Shown in pieces: positions 9,285-18,808 of a stretch of 64,000 nucleotides of DNA; the stretch's first letter is position 1, and each line of letters begins with the position of its first letter. Origin of the DNA: Geothrix sp. 21YS21S-4. Its GTDB lineage: Bacteria > Acidobacteriota > Holophagae > Holophagales > Holophagaceae. The DNA is taken from positions 2,170,001 to 2,234,000 of the forward strand of contig NZ_CP132719.1 of NCBI RefSeq assembly GCF_030845995.1. The letters are read 5' to 3'. The notes beneath the pieces were generated by a model, which saw nothing but the letters and a program-made list of their open reading frames with translations, had not been told where the DNA came from and made no database searches. A program made the position numbers and the translations under genes.

Positions 9285-9438
9285 CGGATCTCCTTGAAGG
9301 GGTGAACCAGCGTGCTCTGGGCGCCCGAACGCTGTCAACGGCCCGGGAGCCGCCTTCCGCCGATGGCCGGGCACCGTTCGCCGATCCCCGATTCCACGGT
9401 CCTGGAGGGCCGCCCACGCTGATCCCGGAGGTTCCCGC

Positions 9439-9624
9439 ATGGCCGCATTCCTGCTCTGGCTCATCCTGCTGGCGGTCTGCTGGCCCCTGGCTCTCCTCGC
9501 GCTGATCCTCTATCCCCTGATCTGGCTGGTCCTCCTCCCCTTCCGCATCCTCGGATTCGCGGTAGAGGGGACCTTCGGGCTGGTGAAGGGGCTCTTCCTG
9601 CTGCCCGGGCGGCTGCTTCGCTGA
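9439..9624 (+). CDS. Small hydrophobic membrane protein
   Basis: 61 residues, nearly all hydrophobic (LLWLILLAVCWPLALLALIL, then further Leu/Val/Phe-rich segments) and ending in a basic GRLLR. It would form two membrane helices. GGAGG 8 bases before the ATG supports it as a real gene. It sits 82 bases before glutamine synthetase. Function unknown. Confidence 0.65.
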   Translation: MAAFLLWLILLAVCWPLALLALILYPLIWLVLLPFRILGFAVEGTFGLVKGLFLLPGRLLR

Positions 9625-9705
9625 CTGCCGTTTTGACAGAACGGCAAGGTGGCCCTGTTTTGTTGATCTCTCGATCTAGAATGGCCGGGTCCCGTGGGAG
9701 GCCCC

Positions 9706-11124
9706 GTGTTCAACGGTTTCGAGCAGGCCCGGCAGTTCATCCAGGCGAAAGCGATCCGGATGATCGACCTGATCTTCAGCGACCTGTGGGGCCGCTGGCA
9801 CCACGTCAGCATTCCCGCCTCCCAGTTCAACGAGCAGCTGATGCGCGACGGCGTGGGCTTCGACGGCTCCAGCGTGGGATTGAAATCCGTCAAGTCCGGC
9901 GACATGGTGCTCATCCCCGACCTGGCCACCGGGTTCCTGGATCCCTTCTGGGAAACACCCGCCCTCGGCTTCATCTGCTCCGCCTTCGAGGCCGACACCA
10001 AGGCTCCCTTCTCCGTGGACCCGCGGAACATTGCCATCCGCGCGGAGGCGTACCTGAAGGAGACGGGGATCGCCGACGGCAGCATCTGGGGACCGGAGTA
10101 CGAGTTCTACGTCTTCGACAAGGTGAGCTACGAGAACGGCGTGAACACCGCCTCCTACCGCGTGGACAGCCGCGAGGCGGACTGGCACAGCGGCGAGGGC
10201 GGCCACGGCCACTTCATCCCCCTCCACGGCGGGTACCACGCCATGCCGCCCAAGGACCAGCTCTACAACCTCCGCGCGGAGATGTGCGCCGAACTGGAGC
10301 GCATGGGCATCGACGTGAAGTACCACCACCACGAGGTGGGCGGCCCCGGCCAGTGCGAGATCGAGACGCCCCTCTTCCCCCTGCTGAAGGCCGGCGACGC
10401 CACGCAGATCGTCAAGTACGTGGTGAAGATGGTGGCCCACCGCCGGGGCCAGACGGCCACCTTCATGCCCAAGCCGCTCTACGGCGAGGCGGGCAGCGGG
10501 ATGCACTTCCACCAGATGCTGATGAAGGGCGGCAAGAACCTCTTCTACGACGAGCAGGGCTATGGCCGGATGAGCCAGGAGGCCCTCTGGTACATCGGCG
10601 GGATCCTCGCGCACGGCCCCGCGCTCCTGGCCCTCACCAATCCCAGCACCAACAGCTACCGCCGCCTGGTGCCGGGCTTCGAAGCTCCCGTCAGCGCGTT
10701 CTTCTCCCTCGGCAACCGCTCCGCCGCCATCCGCGTGCCCAAGTACGCGGACCAGCCCGAGACCGCCCGCTTCGAATTCCGCCCGCCCGACGCCACCTGC
10801 AACGTCTACCTCGCCCTCGCCGCCCAGCTCCTGGCGGGCATCGACGGCATCCAGAAGAAGATGGATCCCACCGCCCTCGGCTTCGGGCCCATCGATCAGA
10901 ACATCTTCAGCTGGGACGAGGAGCAGCGGAAGAAGATCAAAAGCCTGCCCACGAGCCTCACCGAAGCCTGCGACGCGCTGGAAGGCGACATGGACTTCCT
11001 GCTGGCCGGCGGCGTCTTCGATAGGCTCCAGTTGGAGGATCTGCTCCGCCACCTGCGGAACCAGGAAGCCGCCGTCCGCAACCGGCCCCACCCCTACGAG
11101 ATGGCGCTCTATTTCGAGGCCTGA
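9706..11124 (+). CDS. glnA: Glutamine synthetase, type I
   Basis: 472 residues, close to GSI length. It makes glutamine from glutamate, ammonia and ATP. Seen: VGFDGSSVGLK, WGPEYEFYVFD, the long GGPGQCEIE, the ATP/metal motif GEAGSGMHFHQ, NPSTNSYRRLVPGFEAP and FEFRPPDATCNVYLA. The usual adenylylation Tyr site is NIFSWDEE here, with Phe401 in its place. The GTG at 9706 is chosen because GGGAGG lies 5 bases upstream; a GTG at 9694 overlaps that box. TAGAATGG at 9677-9684 is a possible -10. Confidence 0.95.
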   Translation: MFNGFEQARQFIQAKAIRMIDLIFSDLWGRWHHVSIPASQFNEQLMRDGVGFDGSSVGLKSVKSGDMVLIPDLATGFLDPFWETPALGFICSAFEADTKAPFSVDPRNIAIRAEAYLKETGIADGSIWGPEYEFYVFDKVSYENGVNTASYRVDSREADWHSGEGGHGHFIPLHGGYHAMPPKDQLYNLRAEMCAELERMGIDVKYHHHEVGGPGQCEIETPLFPLLKAGDATQIVKYVVKMVAHRRGQTATFMPKPLYGEAGSGMHFHQMLMKGGKNLFYDEQGYGRMSQEALWYIGGILAHGPALLALTNPSTNSYRRLVPGFEAPVSAFFSLGNRSAAIRVPKYADQPETARFEFRPPDATCNVYLALAAQLLAGIDGIQKKMDPTALGFGPIDQNIFSWDEEQRKKIKSLPTSLTEACDALEGDMDFLLAGGVFDRLQLEDLLRHLRNQEAAVRNRPHPYEMALYFEA

Positions 11125-11164
11125 GGCCACCGCCCCCGAGCGGCGCCCGCCGCTAGGATGAGGG

Positions 11165-12151
11165 ATGGCCTCCCCATCCTCGGAATCACGCTCCCGCGGC
11201 TTTCGGCGCGCCCTGCTGGCGCTGCCTCTGGCCCTGTGGATGGGCCTAGCGTTGGCCCTGCGCCTGCCCCTTCCCCCGCTCCTGGCGGGGGCCGTGGGCC
11301 TGCTGGTGCCCTCGGGAGGGCTCGCGCTTTTGGCGCGGGGCCCCCGCGGCCGGGGCTGGGCCTGTTTCCTGGGCCTCTTCGCGGCGGTGTTGGGGGGTTA
11401 CCTGGCGCTGCGCCCCTCCAATCACCGAGACTGGATGCCCGACGTAGCCCAGATTCCCTCCGGCACGATCAACGGCGACCGCCTCACCGTGCGCCACGTG
11501 CGGAACTGCCTCTACCGTTCGGAATTCGAGTACGAGCCCCGCTTCGAGGACCGCACCTACGACCTCAGGCGGCTCCAAGGGATGGATCTCTTCCTGGTGT
11601 CCTGGGGGCCCCGCCACATCGCCCACACCATCCTCTCCTTCGACTTCGGCGCGGGCGAGCACCTGGCTTTCTCCATCGAAACCCGCAAGGAGCGCCACGA
11701 AACCTACTCGGCCCTGCGGAGCTTCTTCCGGGAGTACGAGGTGTGCATCGTGGCGGGAGACGAGCGCGACCTCATCCGCCTCCGCACCAACCACCGCCAT
11801 GAGCAGGTGCGGCTCTACCGCCTGGTCACGCCGCCCCAAGGCCCCCGCCTGCTGCTGGAGGACTACCTCGCGCGCCTCAATGGGCTGGCCGAGCGTCCCG
11901 AATGGTACAACGCCCTCACGGCCAACTGCACCACAGCCATCCTCGGCCCCGTCCGCCGGCACACCCGGCGGCTGCCCTGGAGCTGGAAGCTAGTGGCCAG
12001 CGGCCATCTGGACGAGTACCTCTACGACCAGGGCTTCCTGGACCGCAGCCTTCCCTTCCCGCAGCTGCGCGAGCGGGCCCTCATCAATGAGCAGGCTGAA
12101 AGGGCCGATCAGGATCCGGCCTTCAGCCTCCGGATCCGCGAGGGACGCTAG
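11165..12151 (+). CDS. DUF4105 membrane-anchored protein
   Basis: 328 residues. Three hydrophobic segments in the first about 85 residues, then a DUF4105 (Lnb N-terminal periplasmic type) domain: LTVRHVRNCLYRSEFEYEP, YDLRRLQGMDLFLVSW, IAHTILSFDFG, LAFSIETRKERHE, and the conserved Asn/Cys segment YNALTANCTT. The family's role is not settled; the periplasmic face is inferred. The ATG at 11165 is only 5 bases after TAGGAT. It converges on purL. Confidence 0.82.
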   Translation: MASPSSESRSRGFRRALLALPLALWMGLALALRLPLPPLLAGAVGLLVPSGGLALLARGPRGRGWACFLGLFAAVLGGYLALRPSNHRDWMPDVAQIPSGTINGDRLTVRHVRNCLYRSEFEYEPRFEDRTYDLRRLQGMDLFLVSWGPRHIAHTILSFDFGAGEHLAFSIETRKERHETYSALRSFFREYEVCIVAGDERDLIRLRTNHRHEQVRLYRLVTPPQGPRLLLEDYLARLNGLAERPEWYNALTANCTTAILGPVRRHTRRLPWSWKLVASGHLDEYLYDQGFLDRSLPFPQLRERALINEQAERADQDPAFSLRIREGR

Positions 12152-12164
12152 GGCCGTTTCGGGG

Positions 12165-14465
12165 TCAGCCCAGGGCCGTTTCCAGAGCTTCGGCGTGGAT
12201 CGCCTTCAGGTCCGCGGCGGCGGCGTCCAGCAGGGGCTGGCCGTCCACGGCGAGGGTGACGCGGGCGCCGCCGGTGGTGCCGATCTTGGCGAAAGGCACG
12301 CGGTGGGCAGCGCAGAGGGTGGCGAGGCTGCCCTCGCCCTCGGGCCCGACGCTCACCACGATGCGCCCGACGCTCTCGCCGAACAGGAGGCTATCCAAGC
12401 GGAGAGTCCCCTTGGTCAGCATCAGCTGGCAGCCCATGTCTCCGCCAAACCCGCTTTCGAGCACCGCCGTCAGCAGGCCGCCCTCGCTGGTGTCGTGGGC
12501 GCTGCGGATCAGGCCCAGGCGGATGCCCTCGCGCACGCAGGCCTGGAGCCGCAGTTCCTCGTCGAGGCGCAGCTCGGGACAGGCCCCTTCGACCCTGCCG
12601 GTCCGCACTTTGAGGTACTCGCTGCCGCCCAGTTCGTCGCGGGTCTCGCCCAGAAGGAAGATCCCGTCGTGGGCCGCCCGGAACGCCGATCCGCAGATGC
12701 GGTTGCCGACCTTCGACAGGGCCGTGGCATCCGGCGCGTCCACGGCCACCTGCCCGGCGCAGTCCTCCACCAGGCCAACCGCCGCGATCATCGGTGTCGG
12801 GAAGATGCTCTGGCCTTCGGTGTCGTTGTAGAGGCTCACGTTGCCGCTGACGATGGGCACGTCGAGGGCGAGGCAGGCCTGGCGGATGCCCAGACAGCCC
12901 TGCTCGAAGGTCCACATGTTCTCGGGCTTCTCGGGATTGCCGTAGTTCAGGCAGTCCGTGAGGCCGATGGGCTCCGCCCCCACGCAGGCGAGGTTGCGGC
13001 AGGCCTCGGCCACGGCGTGGGCCGCGCCCCAGAAGGGATCCAGGTAGCAGAAGCGGCTGTTGCAGTCGCTGCTCATCGCCACGGCCTTGCCGGTGTCCTT
13101 CCCGGTTTCGTCCTTCACGCGGATGATGCCGGCGTCGCCCCGGCCCATGCCCAGCAGGGTGTTGCTCCGCACGGTGCCGTCGTACTGCTCGAAGATCCAC
13201 CGATTGCTCGCGACGGTGGGCGCCTGGAGCACCTGACGGAGCGTCCGCTCCACTTCGGCGGGCTTCAGGTCCGCCGGCAGCGGCGCGGCGTTCACCGCAT
13301 CCAGGTAGCCGGGCCGCTCGCGGGGCCGGTCGTATTTGGGGGCGGCGTCCACCAGGGGCTGGATGGGGAGGTTGATGACGGGCGCGCCGTGCCAGCTGCC
13401 GATGAAGCGGCCGCTGTCCGTGACCTCGCCCACCACACAGGCGTCCAGACCCCACTTGTGGAGGACGGCGATGATGTGGGGCTCGCAGCCCGGCCGGGCC
13501 ACCAGCAGCATGCGCTCCTGGCTCTCGCTGAGCATCAGCTCGAAGGGCGTCATGCCCTCCTCGCGCTGGGGCACCTGGTCCAGGCGGATCTCCAGGCCCG
13601 TGCCGGCGCGGCTGGCCATCTCGAAGCTGCTGGAGGTGAGGCCCGCGGCGCCCATGTCCTGGATGCCGATGACCCAGTCCGTCTGGAAGATCTCCAGGCA
13701 GGCTTCGAGCAGCAGCTTCTCCGTGAAGGGATCGCCCACCTGCACCGTGGGGCGCTTCTCCTCGCTGCCCTCGCCGAATTCCGCCGACGCCATGCTGGCG
13801 CCGTGGATGCCGTCGCGGCCGGTCTTGGAGCCGATGTACATCACCTTGTTGCCGACGCCGGAGGCGAAGCCCTTGAAGATCTTGTCCGAGCGCAGCACGC
13901 CCAGCGTGAACGCGTTCACCAGGATGTTGCCGTTGTAGCTGGCGTCGAAGGCGGCGTCGCCGCCCAGCATGGGGATTCCCATGCAGTTGCCGTAGCCCGA
14001 GATCCCCGCCGCCACGCCCTTGACGAGGCCCTTCATCCGCGGCGCGTCCAGCTCTCCGAAGCGCAGGGAGTTCAGGTTGGCCAGGGGCCGGGCGCCCATG
14101 GTGAACACGTCGCGCAGGATCCCACCCACGCCCGTGGCCGCGCCCTGGTAGGGCTCGATGAAGCTGGGGTGGTTGTGGCTCTCCATCTTGAAGGCCACGG
14201 CCCAACCGTCGCCGATGTCCACCACGCCCGCGTTCTCGCCGGGCCCCTGGATGACGCGGGGGCCCTCCGTGGGCAGGTTCTTCAGGTGGATGCGGCTGGA
14301 CTTGTAGGAGCAGTGCTCGCTCCACATGGCGCTGAACACGCCCAGTTCCGAATACGTCGGCAGGCGGCCGTCCAGGAGGCGCAGGATGACCTGCCATTCG
14401 TCCTTCGACAGGCCCAGCTCCAGAGCCAGGGATTCGGTGACGGCCGGTTCGTGCGCAGCGGACAT
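12165..14465 (-). CDS. purL: Phosphoribosylformylglycinamidine synthase subunit PurL
   Basis: 766 residues: the small, bacterial PurL that works with PurS and PurQ. It starts with the typical [12 protein letters not shown], then [54 protein letters not shown] and later [11 protein letters not shown] and HDTSEGGL. All three FGAM synthase subunits are thus in the window, but purL is on the opposite strand from purSQ. The ATG has GGAG upstream and TAGAAT at 14490-14485 as a possible -10. Confidence 0.97.
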   Translation of the reverse strand: MSAAHEPAVTESLALELGLSKDEWQVILRLLDGRLPTYSELGVFSAMWSEHCSYKSSRIHLKNLPTEGPRVIQGPGENAGVVDIGDGWAVAFKMESHNHPSFIEPYQGAATGVGGILRDVFTMGARPLANLNSLRFGELDAPRMKGLVKGVAAGISGYGNCMGIPMLGGDAAFDASYNGNILVNAFTLGVLRSDKIFKGFASGVGNKVMYIGSKTGRDGIHGASMASAEFGEGSEEKRPTVQVGDPFTEKLLLEACLEIFQTDWVIGIQDMGAAGLTSSSFEMASRAGTGLEIRLDQVPQREEGMTPFELMLSESQERMLLVARPGCEPHIIAVLHKWGLDACVVGEVTDSGRFIGSWHGAPVINLPIQPLVDAAPKYDRPRERPGYLDAVNAAPLPADLKPAEVERTLRQVLQAPTVASNRWIFEQYDGTVRSNTLLGMGRGDAGIIRVKDETGKDTGKAVAMSSDCNSRFCYLDPFWGAAHAVAEACRNLACVGAEPIGLTDCLNYGNPEKPENMWTFEQGCLGIRQACLALDVPIVSGNVSLYNDTEGQSIFPTPMIAAVGLVEDCAGQVAVDAPDATALSKVGNRICGSAFRAAHDGIFLLGETRDELGGSEYLKVRTGRVEGACPELRLDEELRLQACVREGIRLGLIRSAHDTSEGGLLTAVLESGFGGDMGCQLMLTKGTLRLDSLLFGESVGRIVVSVGPEGEGSLATLCAAHRVPFAKIGTTGGARVTLAVDGQPLLDAAAADLKAIHAEALETALG

Positions 14466-14526
14466 GGAGGCTCCGGAAGCCTTGATTCTAGCGATTCCAC
14501 GCCCTCCAAAGGAGGCTTGACTTCCC

Positions 14527-15669
14527 TCAGGGCGCCTCGGATTCCACCGGCGCCATCGGCGATTCGCCCCCCTCGTAGGTGCGGCGGAGCACGCCCTGGA
14601 CCAGCCGCTGGAAGAAGGTCCCCCGCTCGGGATTGAACACGATGGAGACCGCCGCCTTGTGTTCGCCGCCCAGCTCCAGCAGCGGACCGCCCTCCACCCC
14701 CGCGGTGCCCAGCAGAAGGAGGGGCACCCGCCCCTGGGTCAATTCCGCCATGGCCTTCAGGCGCCGCCGCTCGTCCAGGCCCAGCGTGGGGAGGTGGTAC
14801 AGGATCAGCGCCGGATTCTGGCCCAGAGCCTCCTTGAGGGCGGAGACCGTGGATGCCACCCGGCGGAGGGGCTGGAGGCCGCCGAGGAGGTTCTGCAGGC
14901 AGGTTTCCAGCGCGCCGTCGCCCGAGACCAGCACCAGGCCCTTGGGCCGGGGAGGCTCCGCCTTGCCGCCTTCTCCGGGGGCGGCGGTCTCCACGCCGCG
15001 GCGGGCGATCCGCTCCAGATCCTCCTCCCGCCGCTCGAAGACCCACCGGGACAGGGGATGGAGCACCCGCTCGTCCAGCTGCGGGCGGTATTCCACGCCG
15101 AAGGTCCGGCCGTGGACGTGGCGGACCTTCACGCGGGTGTTGATCCGGATGGCTTCGGTGAGGGGAATGGTCACCGCCATGTCGTCCCCGGGCTGGAGCT
15201 CCCCCTGGCCGAAGTCGCGGGTGCTGAAGACCCGCGCGCCGGTGGTGCTGATGTCCACCAGGGTGCCGGTCACCAGGTCGTACTTGGGGGTGCTGAAGGT
15301 GACGGGAACGCGGCCCACCCGCTCCACCCGGTAGGCCTTGCGGTGATCCTCCTCCTGCAGGAGCTCCGGGATCGCCAGGCGGAGGCTACGCCGGCCCTCG
15401 GCGATCCCGAACCCCTTGAGCTGAGTCGCGCCTTCCAGGAAGCTCACCCCGTGGGGGAAGCGCATCCGCAGGTCGGCGTTGCGCAGCCCGTAGGTGGCGT
15501 CCTCCCGGCCCATGGTGGCCGCGGCCTGAAGGTCCCCGCCCTCCAGCCTCAGGAAGGAGGATTCGAAACGGAGGTAGGGCGTCACGAGGATCAGCAGCTC
15601 CCGCCGGTCGCAGGCGCGCTTGAAGATCTCCTCGATGGTTTCAGGGTTGCGGATCAGATGGCCGGTCAA
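14527..15669 (-). CDS. PilZ-domain protein with receiver-like C-terminal domain
   Basis: 380 residues from a TTG start with GGAGGG directly upstream. An N-terminal region (about 1-105) is followed by a PilZ domain (about 110-220: [17 protein letters not shown], then [12 protein letters not shown]), which usually binds cyclic di-GMP through an RxxxR and D/NxSxxG. Here the second motif is DISTTG. Residues about 250-345 look like a CheY fold: [29 protein letters not shown]. The phospho-acceptor Asp is missing (His in YHLP). Divergent from the radical SAM gene. Confidence 0.8.
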   Translation of the reverse strand: MTGHLIRNPETIEEIFKRACDRRELLILVTPYLRFESSFLRLEGGDLQAAATMGREDATYGLRNADLRMRFPHGVSFLEGATQLKGFGIAEGRRSLRLAIPELLQEEDHRKAYRVERVGRVPVTFSTPKYDLVTGTLVDISTTGARVFSTRDFGQGELQPGDDMAVTIPLTEAIRINTRVKVRHVHGRTFGVEYRPQLDERVLHPLSRWVFERREEDLERIARRGVETAAPGEGGKAEPPRPKGLVLVSGDGALETCLQNLLGGLQPLRRVASTVSALKEALGQNPALILYHLPTLGLDERRRLKAMAELTQGRVPLLLLGTAGVEGGPLLELGGEHKAAVSIVFNPERGTFFQRLVQGVLRRTYEGGESPMAPVESEAP

Positions 15670-15694
15670 ACCCCCTCCGTCGCAGCAATGATCG

Positions 15695-15723
15695 TTTTCA
15701 TCCCAGCCTTCAGCCCGTACACT
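15695..15723 (+). promoter_or_regulatory. Candidate sigma-70 promoter for the radical SAM gene
   Basis: TTTTCA (15695-15700), 17-base spacer, TACACT (15718-15723), then GG. The ATG follows 23 bases later. The spacing and the recurrent TACACTGG box support it. It overlaps the start of the divergent PilZ gene. Confidence 0.5.
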
Positions 15724-15746
15724 GGAAAGCTGCGCCTTTGGATCCC

Positions 15747-17402
15747 ATGACGCCACCCCGAACTCTGCTTGCCTACAGCGCCCCCCGGAGCGGGTTTGGG
15801 GACGAGTGGATGACGTTTCTTCCCATTGGTCTCGGCTATTTGCAGGCGATGCTGAAGTCCAGGGACCTTCCCTGCCGCGTGGCGAACCTCAGCGGGAAGG
15901 GGCGGAAGGAGGTCGTCGCCTACTTCAAGGCCCAGGATCCGGCGGTGGTGGGGGTGTCGATGTTCACCTTCAACCGCAAGCGTTCCTATGAGTTGCTCGC
16001 CTGGGCGCGGGAGGCCTGCCCCGGCGCGATCCTCCTGACGGGAGGCCCCCACCCCACCCATCTGGCGGAGGAAGTCTTCGAAGATTGCCCGGCCCTGGAC
16101 GCCATCGTGGAGGGCGAGGGCGAGACCATCCTGCTGGGCGTGGCCGAGCGCCTGAAGGCCGCGCCGGGGTCCCACCTGTGGAAGCGGACGCCCGGGCTGA
16201 TCCTCCGGGACGGCCGCACCCCGGCCCAGCCGCCGCTGGAGGACCTGGACTCCGTGGGGATCCCCGCCGAACACCTGGAGGCGGACTTCCTGAACGACGT
16301 GGGGCAGTTGGCCTACCTCAGCACCAGCCGGGGCTGCCCGGCCACCTGCAACTTCTGCAACACGCCCGAGTTCTGGGGCGCCTCCATCCGCTTCCGTAGC
16401 GCGCCCTCGGTGCTGCGGGAAATGCGCCTGCTGCGCGAGCGGCACGGCTTAACCTACTTCAGCTTCCGGGACGACACCTTCACCGCCAACCGCGGGCGGG
16501 TGCTGGAACTGATGGACGGCATCCGCGCCAGCGGGCTCCACCCGCTCTGGAACTGCCAGAGCCGGGTGAACCTCGTGGACGAGGACCGCCTGGTGGCCAT
16601 GAAGCGCGCGGGCTGCGAGTTCATGCAGTTCGGCGTGGAGCACGGCAGCGAGCGCGTCCTCGCCCTCCTCGACAAAGGCACCAACCTGCGCCACGCGCGC
16701 CGAGCCCTCAGCCTGGTGCGGAAAGTGGGCATGAACCTGGGGATCTACCTCATCACCGGCATTCCGGGCGAGACCTGGGCCGACGTGGAGGAGACCGCCG
16801 GCTTCATCCGCGATACCCGGCCCCAGGACTGCCAGATCAGCCCCCTGGCCCTCTATCCCGGCACCCGGATGTTCGACCAGTACCGCGCCGAGGGGCGCAT
16901 CCGGAAGGACTTCTACCGCGCTTCGGGCGACGCCGAGATCTTCGCCCGCGTGGACGCCCACACGGAGAAGGCCCTCCGCCACCTCGACCGCGAGGCCCAG
17001 CAGGCGAAAGCGAAATCCAGGTTCACCCCCGCCGAGTTCGCCGACCAAAAGCGCTGGCTGGGCTTCTGCGCCGTCACCAACCTGCTCTGCGGTGAGGCTG
17101 CCGAAGAAGAAGGACGGTTCACGGAAGCCGAAGTCGAGTACGCCGAGATCATCGCCCAGGAACCCGCCAACCCCTGGGGGTTCATGAAGCGGGCCCTCCT
17201 GCGGGAGAAGCTGGGCCAGGCCGACCGCGCCCGCGCCGACCTCGCCGAAGTCCTCGCCCTCGCGCCCGGCAACCCCGAAGCCACCGAACTGGCCGCCCTC
17301 TGGGGCCTCAAGCGCGGGAAAACCCGCGCCAAAAAGCCCGCCCACGGACCCACCGCCGAGATGAAGGGCGCCGAAACCTACCTCGGCCGATCCAAACCGT
17401 AG
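15747..17402 (+). CDS. B12-binding radical SAM protein with C-terminal TPR region
   Basis: 551 residues. The N-terminal about 150 residues look like a cobalamin-binding domain (FLPIGLGYLQAML, VGVSMFTFN, ILLTGGPHPT, AIVEGEGE). The radical SAM core has the 4Fe-4S motif C197-x3-C201-x2-C204 in SRGCPATCNFC, followed by YFSFRDDTFTAN and FGVEHGSERVLALLDKG. The last about 110 residues contain a TPR pair (AEVEYAEIIAQEPANPWGF, ADLAEVLALAPGNPEA) and a basic tail. The substrate is unknown; related proteins methylate or rearrange unactivated carbons. ATG chosen over an in-frame TTG 9 bases upstream. Confidence 0.85.
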   Translation: MTPPRTLLAYSAPRSGFGDEWMTFLPIGLGYLQAMLKSRDLPCRVANLSGKGRKEVVAYFKAQDPAVVGVSMFTFNRKRSYELLAWAREACPGAILLTGGPHPTHLAEEVFEDCPALDAIVEGEGETILLGVAERLKAAPGSHLWKRTPGLILRDGRTPAQPPLEDLDSVGIPAEHLEADFLNDVGQLAYLSTSRGCPATCNFCNTPEFWGASIRFRSAPSVLREMRLLRERHGLTYFSFRDDTFTANRGRVLELMDGIRASGLHPLWNCQSRVNLVDEDRLVAMKRAGCEFMQFGVEHGSERVLALLDKGTNLRHARRALSLVRKVGMNLGIYLITGIPGETWADVEETAGFIRDTRPQDCQISPLALYPGTRMFDQYRAEGRIRKDFYRASGDAEIFARVDAHTEKALRHLDREAQQAKAKSRFTPAEFADQKRWLGFCAVTNLLCGEAAEEEGRFTEAEVEYAEIIAQEPANPWGFMKRALLREKLGQADRARADLAEVLALAPGNPEATELAALWGLKRGKTRAKKPAHGPTAEMKGAETYLGRSKP

Positions 17403-17476
17403 AACGAATCAGCCGGACTTTCCCGTGGGGGTCCGGGGGTATGCGCGCAGCGCGGAACCCCTGGAGGATGAGGAAA

Positions 17477-18034
17477 TCACTCGTGCTTCAGGTTCGGGCT
17501 GCGCTCCAGGATCATCGTGACCAGCCGCTCCAGCTGGTCCACGAGGAGGAACCGGAGGACGGGATCGGGAATCTCGCGACTCGCGCCTTCGCGGCGGGCG
17601 GGATCGCCGCCCCCGCGCACCACGAAAAAGAACAGGCCGGAGCGCTCCATGCGGGAGACCTGCTTCCACAGCAGGCGCCCGGAACCCAGGCGCCGCGCCA
17701 GGGGCGCGGGAAGGGCGTTGTGCTCCACGGACAGCCCGAGGTCGTCCACCAGCACCTGGGAGCCCTCCACCAGAAGCACGCCCAGGAGGGTGCCCACCAG
17801 CAGCAGGCTGCCCACCACCACCGCCCCGATGGCGGCGATGACGGCCACCCAGAAGGACCAGGTGGGTTCCCCCGCGGCGGCGGCCACCTTGAGGGAGGCC
17901 CGCAGTAAAGGCAGCCGCTCGGAGATCTGCGCCAGGGCCCGGACCCCCACCATCCAGGAGCCGGCGAACAGCAGGACCGCCATGGCCCGCTGGGCGAAGG
18001 AGGGACGGAAGACGAGGGGCGTGCTGACGGACAT
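17477..18034 (-). CDS. Two-helix membrane protein, PH-like tail
   Basis: 185 residues. Two long membrane helices (about 14-35 and 62-92) are followed by a soluble part that could be a bacterial PH-like domain (VLVDDLGLSVEHNALPAPL, LLWKQVSRMERSGLFFFVVRG). Such domains follow helices in DUF304-type proteins, but the match is weak. The ATG overlaps the pyrF TGA by one base (TGATG), so it is cotranslated with pyrF. No link in function is evident. Confidence 0.65.
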   Translation of the reverse strand: MSVSTPLVFRPSFAQRAMAVLLFAGSWMVGVRALAQISERLPLLRASLKVAAAAGEPTWSFWVAVIAAIGAVVVGSLLLVGTLLGVLLVEGSQVLVDDLGLSVEHNALPAPLARRLGSGRLLWKQVSRMERSGLFFFVVRGGGDPARREGASREIPDPVLRFLLVDQLERLVTMILERSPNLKHE

Positions 18035-18759
18035 CAGGGTCGCATCTCCGCAAGAATGGCCTGGACCGCCCCGGCGGGATCCGGGGCGTGGGTGATGGGG
18101 CGGCCCACCACGAGCCACGTGGCGCCCTGCTGCAGCGCCTGGGCGGGCGTCATCACCCGCGCCTGGTCCTGCGCCGCCGCTCCCGCGGGGCGGATCCCGG
18201 GCGTCAATCGGTGGAACGTGTCGCCGCAGGCTTCGCGAATCCGCGCCGCCTCCCACGCGGAGCACACCACGCCGCCGCAGCCCGCCTCCCGGGCCAGCTT
18301 GGCGTAGGCGAGGGCCAGATCCTCGGGCCGGCCCGCATGGCCGAGGGCGGCCAGGGCCTGCTGATCCAGACTGGTGAGCACCGTCACCGCCAGCAGCTCC
18401 GTCCGGCCGCCCGCGGCCCGGTGGACGCGCACCGCTTCCGCCGCCGCTTCGAGCATGGCCACGCCCCCCTGGGCGTGGACGTTGACGAGCCGCGGATCCA
18501 GCCGCAGCACGGCCTGCAGCGCCCGCTGCACGGTGGTGGGGATGTCGTGGAACTTGAGGTCGAGGAAGACGGGCGCCCGCTTCTGGAGTTCTCCCACGAA
18601 CGCGGGCCCCTCCGCGCAGAACAGCTCCAGCCCCACCTTCAGCATCCCTACCCGCCCCGCCAGCCGATCCGCCATGGCCAGGGCTTCCCGCGCCGTGGGC
18701 AGGTCCAGCGCGACGACGAGTCGCTCCCGCGGCGTGAGGTCGGCTGGGGCTGCGCTCAA
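18034..18759 (-). CDS. pyrF: Orotidine 5'-phosphate decarboxylase
   Basis: 241 residues. It makes UMP from OMP, the last step of pyrimidine synthesis. RLVVALDLPTAREAL, KVGLELFCAEGP, the catalytic VFLDLKFHDIPTTV (Asp-x-Lys-x2-Asp), VNVHAQGG, TPGIRP and VVGRPITHA are all present. The TTG start is supported by GGGAG 6 bases upstream and by the length; the first internal Met is about 30 residues in. Confidence 0.96.
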   Translation of the reverse strand: MSAAPADLTPRERLVVALDLPTAREALAMADRLAGRVGMLKVGLELFCAEGPAFVGELQKRAPVFLDLKFHDIPTTVQRALQAVLRLDPRLVNVHAQGGVAMLEAAAEAVRVHRAAGGRTELLAVTVLTSLDQQALAALGHAGRPEDLALAYAKLAREAGCGGVVCSAWEAARIREACGDTFHRLTPGIRPAGAAAQDQARVMTPAQALQQGATWLVVGRPITHAPDPAGAVQAILAEMRP

Positions 18760-18808
18760 GGAGACTCCCGTATGATGCTGAGAATTATTCTGCCATCAAG
18801 GGACCCCC

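Noticed and set aside
9633-9664. TTGACA at 9633 and a sigma-54-like TGG ... TTGTT stretch ahead of glnA
   Set aside because: The GG-N10-GC spacing needed for sigma-54 is not met, and the TTGACA has no good -10 at 16-18 bases. It was not listed as a promoter.
12087-14636. Long plus-strand open frame across purL
   Set aside because: It is a frame shadow of the well-matched PurL on the other strand; high GC gives many such open frames, including ones across lpxB, feoB, amtB and the 855-aa gene.
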